This document shows, piece after piece, positions 1-9,524 of a stretch of DNA of 64,000 nucleotides (position 1 is the stretch's first letter; each line of letters starts with the position of its first letter). A program made the position numbers and the translations under genes. The notes under the pieces are model-generated. The model searched no databases. It worked only from the letters and a program-made list of their open reading frames with translations, and had not been told where the DNA came from. The DNA is from Nectonema munidae (lineage: Eukaryota; Nematomorpha; Nectonematoida; Nectonematidae), in assembly GCA_030549495.1 (NCBI GenBank), contig JAUIRK010000059.1, positions 248,001 through 312,000 on the forward strand, written 5' to 3'.

Positions 1-448
1 TACAAATCATTTAAAGCTCGGCTGTTTCAACCACTTATTCAAAAAAACACGATTCATACTCATTACACTCGTCAAAGGGACAAGATTCATGAACTCTAAA
101 CTTTTTCATTAAAATGTTTGGCGTTGAGTGTACAAGTTTTCAAAAGTTTAGACTATACCGCTATTTTTGAGATTTAAGTAATTTCAATGCACGGGTAATG
201 TCAATTACATCTATCTATGTATGCATGTGTGTGTGTGTGTGTGTGTAGGTGTACGTAGTTTTAGAAGTTTTTTGTGTCAGACTTGTATTAATGCAACTAA
301 ATAGGAAAGTTTGTGTCAAGAATGTCAAAAAATGTATATGTAAATGTATGTATGTACGATTGGGCTAATGCTAAACCTAACAGCAATCCTAGCACTGACA
401 CTAACTCTAATACTAACACTACTGCTAATTTGTTTTTCTACAAACTTA
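1..448. other. No gene seen; microsatellite and degenerate CTAA-rich run
   Basis: AT-rich sequence without a convincing coding frame. A TG dinucleotide run lies at about 225-246. At about 362-430 there is a loose run of CTAAC/CTAATA-like steps that produces a spurious short open frame. Nothing else is recognisable before the Tigger element. Confidence 0.5.
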
Positions 449-450
449 TA

Positions 451-953
451 CAGTAGACCTTCGTTAAGCCAGACTACATGGGGGGGGGGGGGGGGGGTGT
501 CCGACTACGCCGATTGTCCGACTTAACAGAGAGTCTATATATCTACTATCTTCACCCCATACTTTTCACAAAACTTTTACAGTAGCTCCAGCTTCTAATT
601 TGCGAATAAGTTCACGTTTCTTGGTCATCAATAGGGTCACAAGCTTTCGAGCTTTGGCTGCACGTCTTCCAGGCATTTTGCAAGAAAATATTGAAGAAAA
701 ATGGAGATCAACACTTCAACAACTTGATATAGCCACAACAAGCTTTGGAATAACGTCAAAATTTTAGAATGACCGCGAACTATCTATTGAGTAAAAAATA
801 AATAAAAAATGGCTGCTTGTAAACCAAAGCGAAATTAAAAAAGTAAAAAAATGGCTGCTTGTAAGCATATGAGTGCAAACATTTGTGTTCTCGTCAGGGT
901 TCGACTTATCCGATATCCGAGTTATCAGGGCCCGAGTTAACGAGGGTCTACTG
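451..953 (-). mobile_element. Short Tigger/pogo-like DNA transposon with TA target duplication
   Basis: The left end starts CAGTAGACCTTCGTTAAGCC and the right end finishes AACGAGGGTCTACTG, so the termini are inverted repeats of pogo/Tigger type (CAGT...CTTCGTTAA). TA lies immediately outside each end (449-450 and 954-955), the expected target duplication. A 17-base G run sits just inside the left end at about 481-497. The element is only 503 bp. It keeps part of the transposase N-terminus on the minus strand, so it is a deletion derivative that depended on a full-length relative. It lies directly upstream of an unassigned open frame whose reading starts inside its right end. Confidence 0.85.
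545..676 (-). pseudogene. Tigger transposase N-terminal fragment
   Basis: Read on the minus strand from an ATG at 676, the sequence gives MPGRRAAKARK, then TKKRELIRKLEAGATVKVL, then EKYGV after a frame slip. This matches the start of the CENP-B/psq-type helix-turn-helix of Tigger transposases (K-x-ELI-RKLE-x-GATVK-L-x-x-x-YGV), the domain that binds the terminal repeats. The frame is broken near 'VL|EKYGV' and stops soon afterwards, and the whole DDE catalytic domain is absent. It sits wholly inside the 503-bp element. Confidence 0.7.
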
Positions 954-1293
954 TACTACGTTAATTCGGCTTTGGCGGGAGTACGTGAAAAGGCTGAATG
1001 AAGTGAAGAAGGCAAAGGTTCGGATTGCCACGCTTCTTGAAGCTGTTAATGATGAAGATGAAGGCGTACATTTGTGCAAAGAACCCGTTTCACTTTTGCC
1101 CACGCGGGAAAAGACTTGCGTTTTGAAGATGAATCAGACTATGAAGAATTCATTTGAGATTAAGAGACAATGCAGAGTGGCGAAAGAGGACAAGTTGAAG
1201 CAATCGGGTTCATACCGTGCCATCAATCGTATTTTAAATGCTTGGTATGAAAACCAGCGTTTGGACTCATCCCTCTCACAGAAAAGGGTTTGA
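883..1293 (+). CDS. Unrecognised 136-codon open frame abutting the Tigger element
   Basis: The first 24 or so codons lie in the right terminal repeat of the Tigger element. From about 955 on, the sequence is single-copy within the window and more GC-rich than its surroundings, with charged, protein-like composition (RLWREYVKRLNEVKKAKVR; acidic NDEDEG; basic C-terminus ending QKRV then TGA). I do not recognise a family. It could be the 3' exon of a host gene into which Tigger inserted, a retrocopy fragment, or an unidentified transposon remnant. No splice acceptor decides where it begins, so the ATG at 883 may be fortuitous. Confidence 0.35.
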   Translation: MCSRQGSTYPISELSGPELTRVYCTTLIRLWREYVKRLNEVKKAKVRIATLLEAVNDEDEGVHLCKEPVSLLPTREKTCVLKMNQTMKNSFEIKRQCRVAKEDKLKQSGSYRAINRILNAWYENQRLDSSLSQKRV

Positions 1294-2160
1294 AATGCAG
1301 CAGGAATATGTAAACGAACGTGAGTTCTGCTATGTATGCAGCATGTTTAATTTCATATAAGATAAATGCATGCTTCGATGTAATTGTATTTTTTATCAAA
1401 AATATCTTATTTTTATCAAGGCCAAACAATTAGGTGATATAAAAATAGTTTTGAATTTATCGCCCAACTCTACTTCTTACTATCAAAACAAAAATTTGAT
1501 TGGACTAAATGTGAAATGTGACGTGCGGATTCGCGTCTCCAACACCATTCCACAGTTTCATCTTCTTATTCAAGACAAACAACAACAATAACCTTCACAT
1601 TTAAATAAAAATCCTAAGTCAATAACTATTTTTAATTTTCACATTATTAACTTATAGAATTATAAGATATAGAATTATTTTAAAGTTAACTAAACTGGAT
1701 TAAAAAGAGGTAGTAGGAATAAAAAAAGAGGTTCAAAGCTAAGAAATGAACAAATTTATAAACAGTGGAGTGAATGGGTTTTTTATAGTTGTAATATTTG
1801 CCAGACTTCAGTTTTATAGGAATTGATAAAGTAATTGTACTAAATATACACATAATATTTACATTTGATGTGGTTTTAAAGGTTCAAAAATTTAAGTGGA
1901 CTTTTTGAAGAGGTCCCTACTTCAAAAGGTTAAGAACGCCTGGTTTAATCAACGACTCAAAAAACATAGTTTCCTATTTTAAGGATCATCTATTTTATAA
2001 GTAGATTCTTTTTTGCACCAAATTTTATATTTTAAAATCCTACTTTTGAAAATAAAATAACATGCATTGAATTAAAATTATTGAAAGTTCTATTAAAATG
2101 AGGTTTGAAAGTATATTCTCAAAATGTAGATAAAATGGCGCTGAGACTTCATAAATAAAA
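1294..2160. other. No gene seen
   Basis: AT-rich sequence with several short open frames but no recognisable protein, terminal repeat or RNA. A polyadenylation-like AATAAA occurs near 1604, but there is no supported transcript to attach it to. Confidence 0.45.
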
Positions 2161-2164
2161 GTTG

Positions 2165-2425
2165 TAAAGAAAATAAATTGAAAGCGTTGAGTAAATCTTT
2201 TATATACAAGCAATAATATTTCGGTCACTGTGACCTTCTTCACATATTATATGACGTAAATGAAGGCGTTAACTCAGTTAACTAGTTGTTAACTCAGCAA
2301 ACAAGACACTCCACGCTTTTATTTACGTCATATCATATCTGAAGAAGGTCATAGTTACCGAAATATTATTGCTTGTATTTTGTTTTAAATAAAAGATTTC
2401 ACTCAACGTTTTCAATATATTCTCT
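2165..2425. repeat. ~260-bp imperfect hairpin with hammerhead-like cores, Penelope-like
   Basis: The arms at about 2165-2265 and 2310-2425 are inverted copies. Both read (in opposite directions) GAAGAAGGTCA...ACCGAAATATTATTGCTTG, then an AT-rich step, then a CTCAACG-containing end. Each arm has a TGAAGA box, a short hairpin (GGTCAC/GTGACC in the left arm) and GAAA, the order of a hammerhead core (CUGANGA, stem II, GAAA). The right arm has the full CTGAAGA; the left has GTGAAGA. Similar motifs followed by 'TTGCTTGT...AATAAAAG...' occur in terminal repeats of Penelope-like retroelements. Assignment is by pattern only; no reverse transcriptase was found next to it. Confidence 0.5.
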
Positions 2426-2754
2426 AAAGTTGGTAGGGAGGATGGCACGCGCAATTCGTTTGTCGAATACGTTTCGCACTCACTATACATTATCAAAATG
2501 TTGGCGGTGTCTGTTCTGGAGGATTATTTTAAAATATAGAGTGATGTGTAGCGTGCGAACCGGCGCAAAACTAGCATGGATTAATTTTAGATTTCTTGCA
2601 TTTGCATGTCGTTTGGGCATATTTTCTTAATCAATTAAAACGGTGTTTAACACGCTAAAAATTATGTGCAACAAAACAATTTAAAGCATATATTCTTGTT
2701 TTTGGAGGCAGCTTTTGTTTCCTTATCAATTCTAAAACAATCATTTTCTTCCTA
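2426..2754. other. No gene seen; locally GC-richer unique stretch
   Basis: At about 2430-2600 base composition is more balanced than in the flanks, but there is no frame with a recognisable product. A short frame that spans the right hairpin arm looks fortuitous. Confidence 0.4.
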
Positions 2755-3057
2755 CTAATCCTTTCGTGACCAGTGTATCATACATGATACATAAACAATT
2801 TTACCTTCGTCTGCTTTTTCTTTTTGGGGGCTTGAGTAAGGTTGGTTAGGTACAGGGTTTCGATAACTGAACGTCTTGGGTTTGATCCCGCATCAAGCCT
2901 ACTTTCTCATAGTTCGATACAACGGCGCAATTGTGCCTTCTCGATGAAAACACCCCACGATACATTTACCTTCGTCTGCTTTTTCAAATAGTTTTGTATA
3001 TAAATCTTCTGCTTTTTAATAAATATCATCTGATTTTTCTGGTCACGAAAGTGTTAA
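2755..3057. mobile_element. TTAA-type (piggyBac-like) MITE carrying a SINE
   Basis: The right end reads CTGGTCACGAAAGTGTTAA and the left CTAATCCTTTCGTGACCAG. These are inverted repeats with the TTAA target of piggyBac transposons, the left TTAA having drifted to CTAA. Subtracting the SINE at 2821-2965 and one copy of its target duplication leaves an original MITE of roughly 140 bp. The internal phrase AAAGCAGACGAAGGTAA (minus strand) resembles the inside of the TTAA MITE at 55075-55212. Confidence 0.7.
2821..2965 (+). repeat. tRNA-derived SINE with 20-bp target duplication
   Basis: A 20-base direct repeat, TTACCTTCGTCTGCTTTTTC, lies at 2801-2820 and 2966-2985, the signature of LINE-style insertion. 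The insert contains a tRNA-like head at about 2829-2899. GGCTTGA can pair with TCAAGCC as a 7-bp acceptor stem, an A-box-like GGTTGGTTAGGTA follows, and GGGTTTGATCCC is a good B box. The anticodon arm is imperfect, so this is a SINE head and not a working tRNA gene. The tail runs to about 2965 without a long poly-A. Confidence 0.75.
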
Positions 3058-3483
3058 ATTGATAGATTTGCGAAATGCCATCTCAACTAGCTTTTTTGAT
3101 GAACTCTTGGATGAATTAATTTATACAAATAAAAATATGTGATTCACTTAATGAAGTGTAAACTCTTTAACTCTATTCGTGCTGAGTGTTCTGTTTTAAT
3201 ACCTATACTATACTAAACATATATTATAAAAAAAACATATTTAAATATTAATAAACATATTTAAAACATATTTAATACCTATACCTATACTAAAACATAT
3301 ATGCTATAAATTGTTTTACTATTATATATTTTTTCCAAAAAGATTTCTTCACATCAAAAATAATATATATTTATAAATAAATCAAAACCAGGTCATATGA
3401 TTTCTGAGCTCAGTTCTGACTATTGATGTGAAAATTTTTTTGAAAGTGCTAATGAAATAATTAGTGATGTATGCGTAAAATTA

Positions 3484-4545
3484 GGTTGCAGGTAAATAAC
3501 TCGAAATCAATTGCTCGAAAACAAAATGCTCGAAAGCAAATGCTCAAAAAATGATTACTCGAAGTATCAATTACTCGAAAGACAGCTTGCTCGAAACAAA
3601 TTGAAAGAAGTTTACAATTCATACATTTATTTGTGTTTACAATTAAAAGCAAAACAGAAAAAAATCTAAAAAAAGTTACAATTCATAAATTTATTTGGCT
3701 TTACAATTAAAAATGAAGCGGAAATTTATTCGATACTTTATTAATATGAAATATTGGGAGCAACACTTCTTAAATATTCTTCAACACTTTTCGTGTCATC
3801 ATAACAAGATACAATATTTTGTAATCTTTTTGAACAATTACGGTATTTTTTCCTGCTTCCAATTTCGTTTACACCTCCCGTATATTGCTCAATTGCCATC
3901 TCTTGTAAGCTTTGTTCTCGCTTTAAGGCATCTATAAACTTCCAAATCGAGGGATGACAAGCACTTAGTTGATGCTGAAAACTGTTATGCCATCCCTCAA
4001 TAGCGTTATTTGTTTTCGGCCTTCCCTCCTTGAAGTAGACGAAACAGTTCCACATTTCGTGTTTGAAAATAGGAGCACGTCTACCGTTGCGTCTGTAAAC
4101 ACAATGTCTTCTTTCCATTTTCACTTTGTACAAAACTTAAATCCATCTTTACAGTTTGAAGCTTCTAAATAAAATGAATTTTTTGAATTAATTTTTTTTA
4201 TTTTTTGAACATTTTGAATGTTTTTAAATAAAATGAATCTAACAAAGAAAACTGTTGAAAAAAAGTTAGTATACTGTTTATTAACGCTTGTTTTTAACTG
4301 TTTATACAATACTTAGACAATGCTTAATAACCGCTAAGATAATGTTTTTAAACCTTGTTAACGGATAATGTTTATTGGCTTTCGCGCAGTTGATATTTCG
4401 AGAAATGAGTACTTCGAGCAAGGTTCATATTTGGAGAAATCGGCACTGATAGCAATTGATAGTTCGAGTAATCATTTTTCGAGCAATTGATAGTTCGAGC
4501 ATTTTGTTTTCAAGCAATTGATTTCGAGCAATTTACCGAAAACCC
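3484..4545 (-). mobile_element. MULE with long sub-repeated terminal inverted repeats
   Basis: The left end (GGTAAATAACTCGAAATCAA...) and the reverse complement of the right end (GGTAAATTGCTCGAAATCAA...) match for about 90 bp. Both arms are built of repeated CTCGAAA- and ATCAATTGCTCGAA-like steps. TAAAATTA flanks the element on both sides (3476-3483 and 4546-4553), an 8-bp target duplication (9 with one mismatch), as MULEs make. It holds the 3' part of a MULE transposase on the minus strand and is inserted in a unit-Y repeat. At 1062 bp it is a deletion derivative. Confidence 0.8.
3741..4133 (-). pseudogene. MULE transposase C-terminal fragment
   Basis: The 130-residue open stretch contains PKTNNAIEGWHNSFQHQLSA and CHPSIWKFIDALKREQSLQE. 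These match the region after the catalytic domain in animal MULE transposases, where '(T)NN-x-(V/I)EGWH' and 'HPSIW-FI-LK-E' are conserved. Residues before it (WNCFVYFKEGRPK) fit the same family. The catalytic D-D-E segment and FLYWCH finger are not present in this copy. It sits between the inverted arms of the MULE at 3484-4545. Confidence 0.75.
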
Positions 4546-5249
4546 TAAAATTATCTCTAAAAACATCCTTCGATATTTTTAATAAAATCTATTTTTGTAC
4601 TAAATTAACCATGCTGAGTTCATTTTCGCAATTAGGGTGTAAAAACGTGTCTAGAAATAGAAAAGTTTGCATGCTTTTGATTAAAATTATTATAGATTGG
4701 TTTTATAATTAAATAAAAATATTCCTATGAATTCAGCTTTGCATTGTGTATTATACTAACAATCTATTAAATTAAATCCAATGTATATAATTACAATTTT
4801 GAATTTATGTATAGATAAATTAACCGTATTAGTAATCCGCAAAATTTGTCCTCTCAAGTTTTACGCCCCTCCTGCTTTTCTTAGATTTAAGTTTTTTTAG
4901 TATATTTCACATAAGCTGAATCTAGTGGCAATTTTCATTTTTTATGAAATTTATCAAACCTGTCAAAAAAGATTTAAAATATGACATCTCATGTCAAAAT
5001 AAAATTTTTATTGAAATACTTATAAAAGTTATTTTCAAGTTTGTTGAATTGATTAGTGGTGATGTTTATTTTTTTATAAAAATAAATGTTTCAAAAAATC
5101 AATCAAAGTATGGCAAATATATAAACTTAAAAATAAATTTTTCTTGCAGTAATTCTTTGCTGATTATTTTCTTAATTTATTGCATAGACCAACTTTTGGT
5201 GTTTAATTCACTCAAAATATTTCATCTATCACTAAAGTAGGTATTTCTA

Positions 5250-5801
5250 TAGGACCTCCATCCTTTTGACTACAAGTTCGTTATCGTCTGGTACTATACG
5301 TCATTTCTTCTATTAGTTAAATTTGCTTTTCATTCTATGATAAAATCCTTCCTTGGTAGCTCTACATTCATCAGAAATAAATTTTCTGCAACTTGTATTC
5401 AAAAAACATTTTAAGGGATTTATTTTGAACACGCTTTACGCGATCTCAGAGCTTCACGATTAAAGAATCTTCTTGATGATCTTATGCTTTTTTTATCTGA
5501 AACATCTATTTTATTACCAAGTGATATGCTATACAGCCTGAATATTTGTCAAACAATCCCAGTTCAAAAGTTTTTTTCTGATGAAATCATTCGTGATCTT
5601 TGTTCAATTATAAAAAGTTGCCCATCTTCATCATCTAAAAGACTCTTTCTTTCACGCAAAAGGAAAAAGCTCGACAAATTGAATTCATATCATAAATTTA
5701 TCTTGATAACGATTAAATCTTCACATATTGAATTCTGTGACAGTTTTAATAATTCTACCGATTCAAAATTTTCAGATTTATTATGTATCTTAGTGAAATG
5801 A
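5250..5801 (+). pseudogene. Decayed coding region of unknown family, conserved in a second copy
   Basis: A frame from an acceptor-like CTATAG|GACC near 5250 runs to a stop at 5801 with one in-frame stop near 5420. The most readable part includes LKNLLDDLMLF, LNICQTIPVQKFFSDE and a basic SRKRKKLDKL stretch. The inverted segment at 39690-40210 encodes LKNLLDDLRLF and LNICQPISFQRFFSDE in the corresponding places, so a protein was probably once under selection here. I recognise no domain, and it is not piggyBac-like by eye. It may be the protein of the autonomous parent of the satellite-bearing TTAA elements. Confidence 0.5.
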
Positions 5802-5829
5802 TAATTGTAATCTTAGCTGATATGAATAT

Positions 5830-7016
5830 ATGCTCATTCATAATATAATATCAATCCAATTGAGTATTATATAAATGCAATTCATTAAAAAAGTTTTAAT
5901 ACTTCTTTTTAGTAATTAAAATAATATGGATGGGAGTGAGTTATTTAATTAACATTGTTTTAATTTAAAGTTGACGACGACGTAAAATTGTATAGACTTC
6001 AAATTGAGTATCAAGAAGCTATTTTAAAGGTACACTAATTTTTAATATTTATTTCGAATGTAAAACGTCTCTAAAATGGTGTCTATTCAAAAATTAGTTT
6101 CAAAAACTAAAGAACAAGAGGCCCGAAACTGTAATTAAGAATAAAGTCCAGGCTGAATATAACGAAAACATAACACATGTTCTCTGTGTGTCTTCCTTCA
6201 AGAATATTAGACAGCTTACGAGATGATGGAAATTTTAATGAGTGGTGGCAATATTATCCTTGTTATTATGCTTATTTCCTATTGCATTCGCTCTTCGCTT
6301 TGCCAGCAGGGCGGCGCTTGTCTCTCTGACAACATCATCCAGGTTAAGGCTGCATTCTTCTGCATGGTAAGAAAGCGCATTTTCTAAACATAAACACACC
6401 TAACAAATATGTATTTAGTGTCACGTTGAAAAGCAATTTTACCTTTTATTTGTACTCTTTTGAAGGGATACCTGGATTAATTAATAGGATATCGAACAAT
6501 TTCCAGGAACTTCCAAAAGCCTTGCGAGCGAATAGGAGAGAACTTTTATTCGCAACACGCAAACCACTATCTTTGTGATGCTTAATTCTAGAGTGACTTG
6601 GTTCTAAACTGAGCAGAGAAGCAAATCATAAAGTGGAGGGGCATAGCTACGCCCACTGAAGTGAGGAATGGAAGTTGTGATAATACAAACACACGAGAAA
6701 ACATCGACGTCATTTAATATTTAGACTTAAAGTGATTCCAAAAAGGAGTAATATTCTTTTTCAGCATTACACTCTCTCCTTTATCTTATTAAAAAACATT
6801 GCGTGTAAAATTTCAAGTTAAAAAAAGAAAACTACTAGTTGCTACCAAACTTAATAATCAAAGTAGCAGCAAAGCTGGTTTTTAATGCAACTATGACATA
6901 TTACACAAGTGATATGACACACTGAATATTAGACATTATGTTTCCACACCACCACTTTTAAAGCCCAGCTACAGCGCTTTAACTTTTTTATTGGCCGTTT
7001 TTCCAATAGGTACAAT
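5830..7016. other. No clear gene; one coding-like patch on the minus strand
   Basis: Mostly featureless AT-rich sequence. At about 6265-6386 (minus strand) a GC-richer patch reads ENALSYHAEECSLNLDDVV then RETSAALLAKRRANAIGN. That looks like a fragment of a real amphipathic protein, preceded by a TTTATGTTTAG acceptor-like site, but no family is recognised and no donor follows. Otherwise nothing was seen. Confidence 0.35.
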
Positions 7017-7020
7017 AGAG

Positions 7021-8400
7021 CAGCGATCTCCAACATGTGGTGCGAAAAAATTTTTTTGGTGGTTTGCAAGAAAATCGAAAAAATTGATAGATTAACAAGT
7101 ATTTTCAAATGTCGTTTTGTTAATATATCTAAAGTCTAAACCGTAAATGTTAACATTTTTTATGTTAATAATTACTGCACTCAGATAATTTTGTTTCCTA
7201 TAAATACTATATAAATATTTTTTATATTATAGAACTTAAACTTGACATTAATGTTCATTTCAACAGTTCTTCCACAAACCCCTCAACTTCTAATGCTCGC
7301 CATTTTAATCCATAATTTTACTTCCTATCTAGTTTTATTTGTTAATCCCAAGATGGCCCCAATCTCACAATTTCTAACTTTTTTTTCTACAATGTTTTTT
7401 TTCCTAAATGTTGATATTTTTTTTTACAAAAAATGGATGAGAGTGATATCTTTGTGAGGTACCGACAAAAAGTTTATTAAAATATTGTTTTTCGCATTTT
7501 TCAAGTCTTACTCACATTTCGCACATACAGCTACTTATTTTTTATTTAAATATTTATTCATTATTCATGTTAATAGTAAATCTTCATTGTTTAATAATAT
7601 TCCTTTTTTCCCATTATGGTGAGGGTATTTAATATTAATTTCCCTCCATTTTACACATAAGCTACATTATTTTTTTGTTATTGTTTTATCATTATTAATT
7701 TATGTTGATAGGAATGAATTAATGATTATTTTCAAATCTAAATTAAATAAATATACTCATAATGAGGGAGAAAAAGAAAGCAAATATTTTGCATTACTTT
7801 AATAAGAGCAAAGACAAAGAAACTAATGATAGAAGTAATACCTTACTAGACAATGTGCTGATCAATAAATCAGTATCAGAGCATTCGCAGGGCACCATAA
7901 GAAAGAACATTCTGACCGGAGTCGAAAAGAAAAAAGTCAAAGTGTCAAGAAAATACGATTCCAGCTCTTTGAAATTTGGATCTATTCAAGAGCCTGGCAG
8001 TGAGTTGGATCCACGGCCTTATGTATTGTGTGCTCTGAAGGTTTATCTAATGATGCCATGAAACCTTCAAAACTCGAAAGACACTTGCAATCAAAACACC
8101 CTGATTTAACTGAAAAATCACATTTTCAAAGAATCCGAGAAAATATACAAACCCAAGTACGTAGTTTGAAAGAAATATTTGTTGAAGATATTCTTTCCTC
8201 TTTGAAGGCTCTGATAGCACTTCAAATTGCAAAAAAGAAAAATGCATACACGATAGGAGAAGAATTAATTAAGCCTTGTATGTTACATGCTTGTGAAGAG
8301 GTTTTGGGAAAACAGACAGCACAGAAATTGAAAGTTATTCCTATGTCTGCTAGGAATAACCCTCCTAGGATCTGCTAATTTTGTTCTTTTCAAAAGTTCG
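7021..8400 (+). mobile_element. hAT transposon relic (ZBED5/SCAND3-like group)
   Basis: A hAT-type end CAGCGATCTCCAACATGTGG starts at 7021. It resembles the inverted end at 53500-53574 (CAGCGTTATTCAAACTGTGG on the minus strand). The BED-finger transposase fragment follows at 7762. No matching right end was found, so the 3' limit is where similarity to the transposase stops. Confidence 0.55.
7762..8378 (+). pseudogene. hAT transposase N-terminal fragment with BED zinc finger
   Basis: Two overlapping frames make one protein. The first has RKYDSSSLKFGS and a run to RPY; the second continues with CSEGLSNDAMKPSKLERHLQ then SKHP, giving the C-x2-C...H-x4-H BED finger. Next comes NAYTIGEELIKPCM, a hallmark (T-IGEELI-P) of the hAT group that gave rise to vertebrate ZBED5, FAM200 and SCAND3. 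The single frameshift lies in the finger at about 8010-8025. The protein ends near SARNNPPRIC, where relatives have the 'LSN-T-x-RRI' motif, so the catalytic RNase-H-like domain is lost. Confidence 0.8.
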
Positions 8401-8544
8401 TTTTTACAATTTAACTGGTTTATTTTTCCAAATTAAGTTTTTTTTTCAAAAAAAGTTTGTCTTTTTTCAATATGAGTTTTTTATTCATTAAAGTTTGTTT
8501 TCAGTTTGGTCATACATTTTTTTTTAGAAATTATAATAAATTTT

Positions 8545-8965
8545 GACTCATTTTTAACGAAGCGCATTCGTTATATTTATACCGACAGTGTGCGAAGAAT
8601 AAATCACATTATTGATTCTAACAAGCTTGTTATTTGTTTTAGGGCATAACTATGCGAAGAAAGATTAACGCATGTTGCATTACGCGTTTGTGAGCGCAGT
8701 GAATTCTTATCACGCGTGTGTGGTTTATTTTATCGGGCTAGTGTACGCTTAGTTAATTTGTAGTGTTCATACTTAAATTTTAGTCAAATATTAAAAGGCT
8801 TATAACTTTCGCATTTCTCAACAAAATGCATCATGCGATATACCAAATTAAAGCATTTTTTATGGGCTTTCAGAATACATTACTTATATCATAAGTACTT
8901 AAGAAATAGCATTTTGCTGTTTTTTAACGAAGAGTATTTGTTATATTTATACCGACAATGTGCGA
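8545..8965. repeat. Direct repeat pair around a 330-bp spacer
   Basis: TTCGTTATATTTATACCGAC with its flanks (ACGAAG... before, AGTGTGCGA after) at about 8545-8597 recurs with a few changes at about 8925-8965. The spacer has no frame. No TG...CA ends or primer site were seen, so an LTR interpretation is not supported. Confidence 0.4.
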
Positions 8966-9524
8966 TAAAGAATTCCCACACCACTGCTATATATCTCACA
9001 TCATAATTAATATTTAAAAGTTGCACCACAGGCCATTTTCAAATAACATATAACAGTTCATTATCATAGTTTGACATATATATGTGAACATGTGTGTATC
9101 ATAAAGCAGCCTATTTATTCCATTTTTGAAAGGTGGAGGAGTGTTATATATAATAATTATTATTAATAGGAGTAGATATCGCAATCCAGTGCTTGTATTT
9201 TACCACATCTTTTCGTGAGTTATAGTTATCAAATTGCTAAACTTGTGCAATGCAAGTTTTCAACATGCTTATGAGTTTTTATATTGCCTATAACTTTTGA
9301 GTTATTCGACCATGCATCCTATCAAATTTTTGCATGTTTCTTGGGCTTCATTACCATTTTAATTACAAATAAAATTGGATTTTTTTTATAATTTTGTATT
9401 TTTGAGTTTTCGTCGTAATTAGCACATGAGAAGTGCATATTTTTTATATTTCCTAATTTTGAACCGCTTGCTACATTTTGAGAAATTTTCACCTTTTATC
9501 TGTAACAATTTCCAACACAATTAT

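Larger units (their letters stand above)
3330..5830. mobile_element. Decayed copy of the satellite-bearing TTAA element family, split by a MULE
   Basis: At 3330-3483 and again after 4546, the sequence matches the '...CTCCAAAAACATTC...' ~150-bp unit (unit Y) arrayed at 37.8-39.2 kb; the MULE at 3484-4545 interrupts one unit. At about 4905-5110 it matches, in reverse complement, the other ~150-bp unit (unit X, '...TTTGACAGGTTTGATTG...') arrayed at 14, 40 and 61 kb. At 5240-5830 it matches, inverted, the middle of the element at 37441-41542. The termini themselves were not found, and divergence by eye is high, so this is an old copy. Confidence 0.65.

Noticed and set aside
362-430. Telomere-like CTAAC repeats
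   Set aside because: The steps are irregular in length and sequence; no run of a constant unit.
2373-2630. 85-codon plus-strand frame across the hairpin arm
   Set aside because: It starts inside the inverted repeat and has no similarity; chance frame in a GC-richer patch.
2829-2899. Functional tRNA gene
   Set aside because: The anticodon arm does not fold cleanly, the length is short, and the segment is the head of an insert with a 20-bp target duplication, so it is a SINE.
8545-8965. Direct repeat pair as LTRs of a small retroelement
   Set aside because: No TG...CA ends, no primer site and no coding sequence between them; similarity is limited to ~50 bp.
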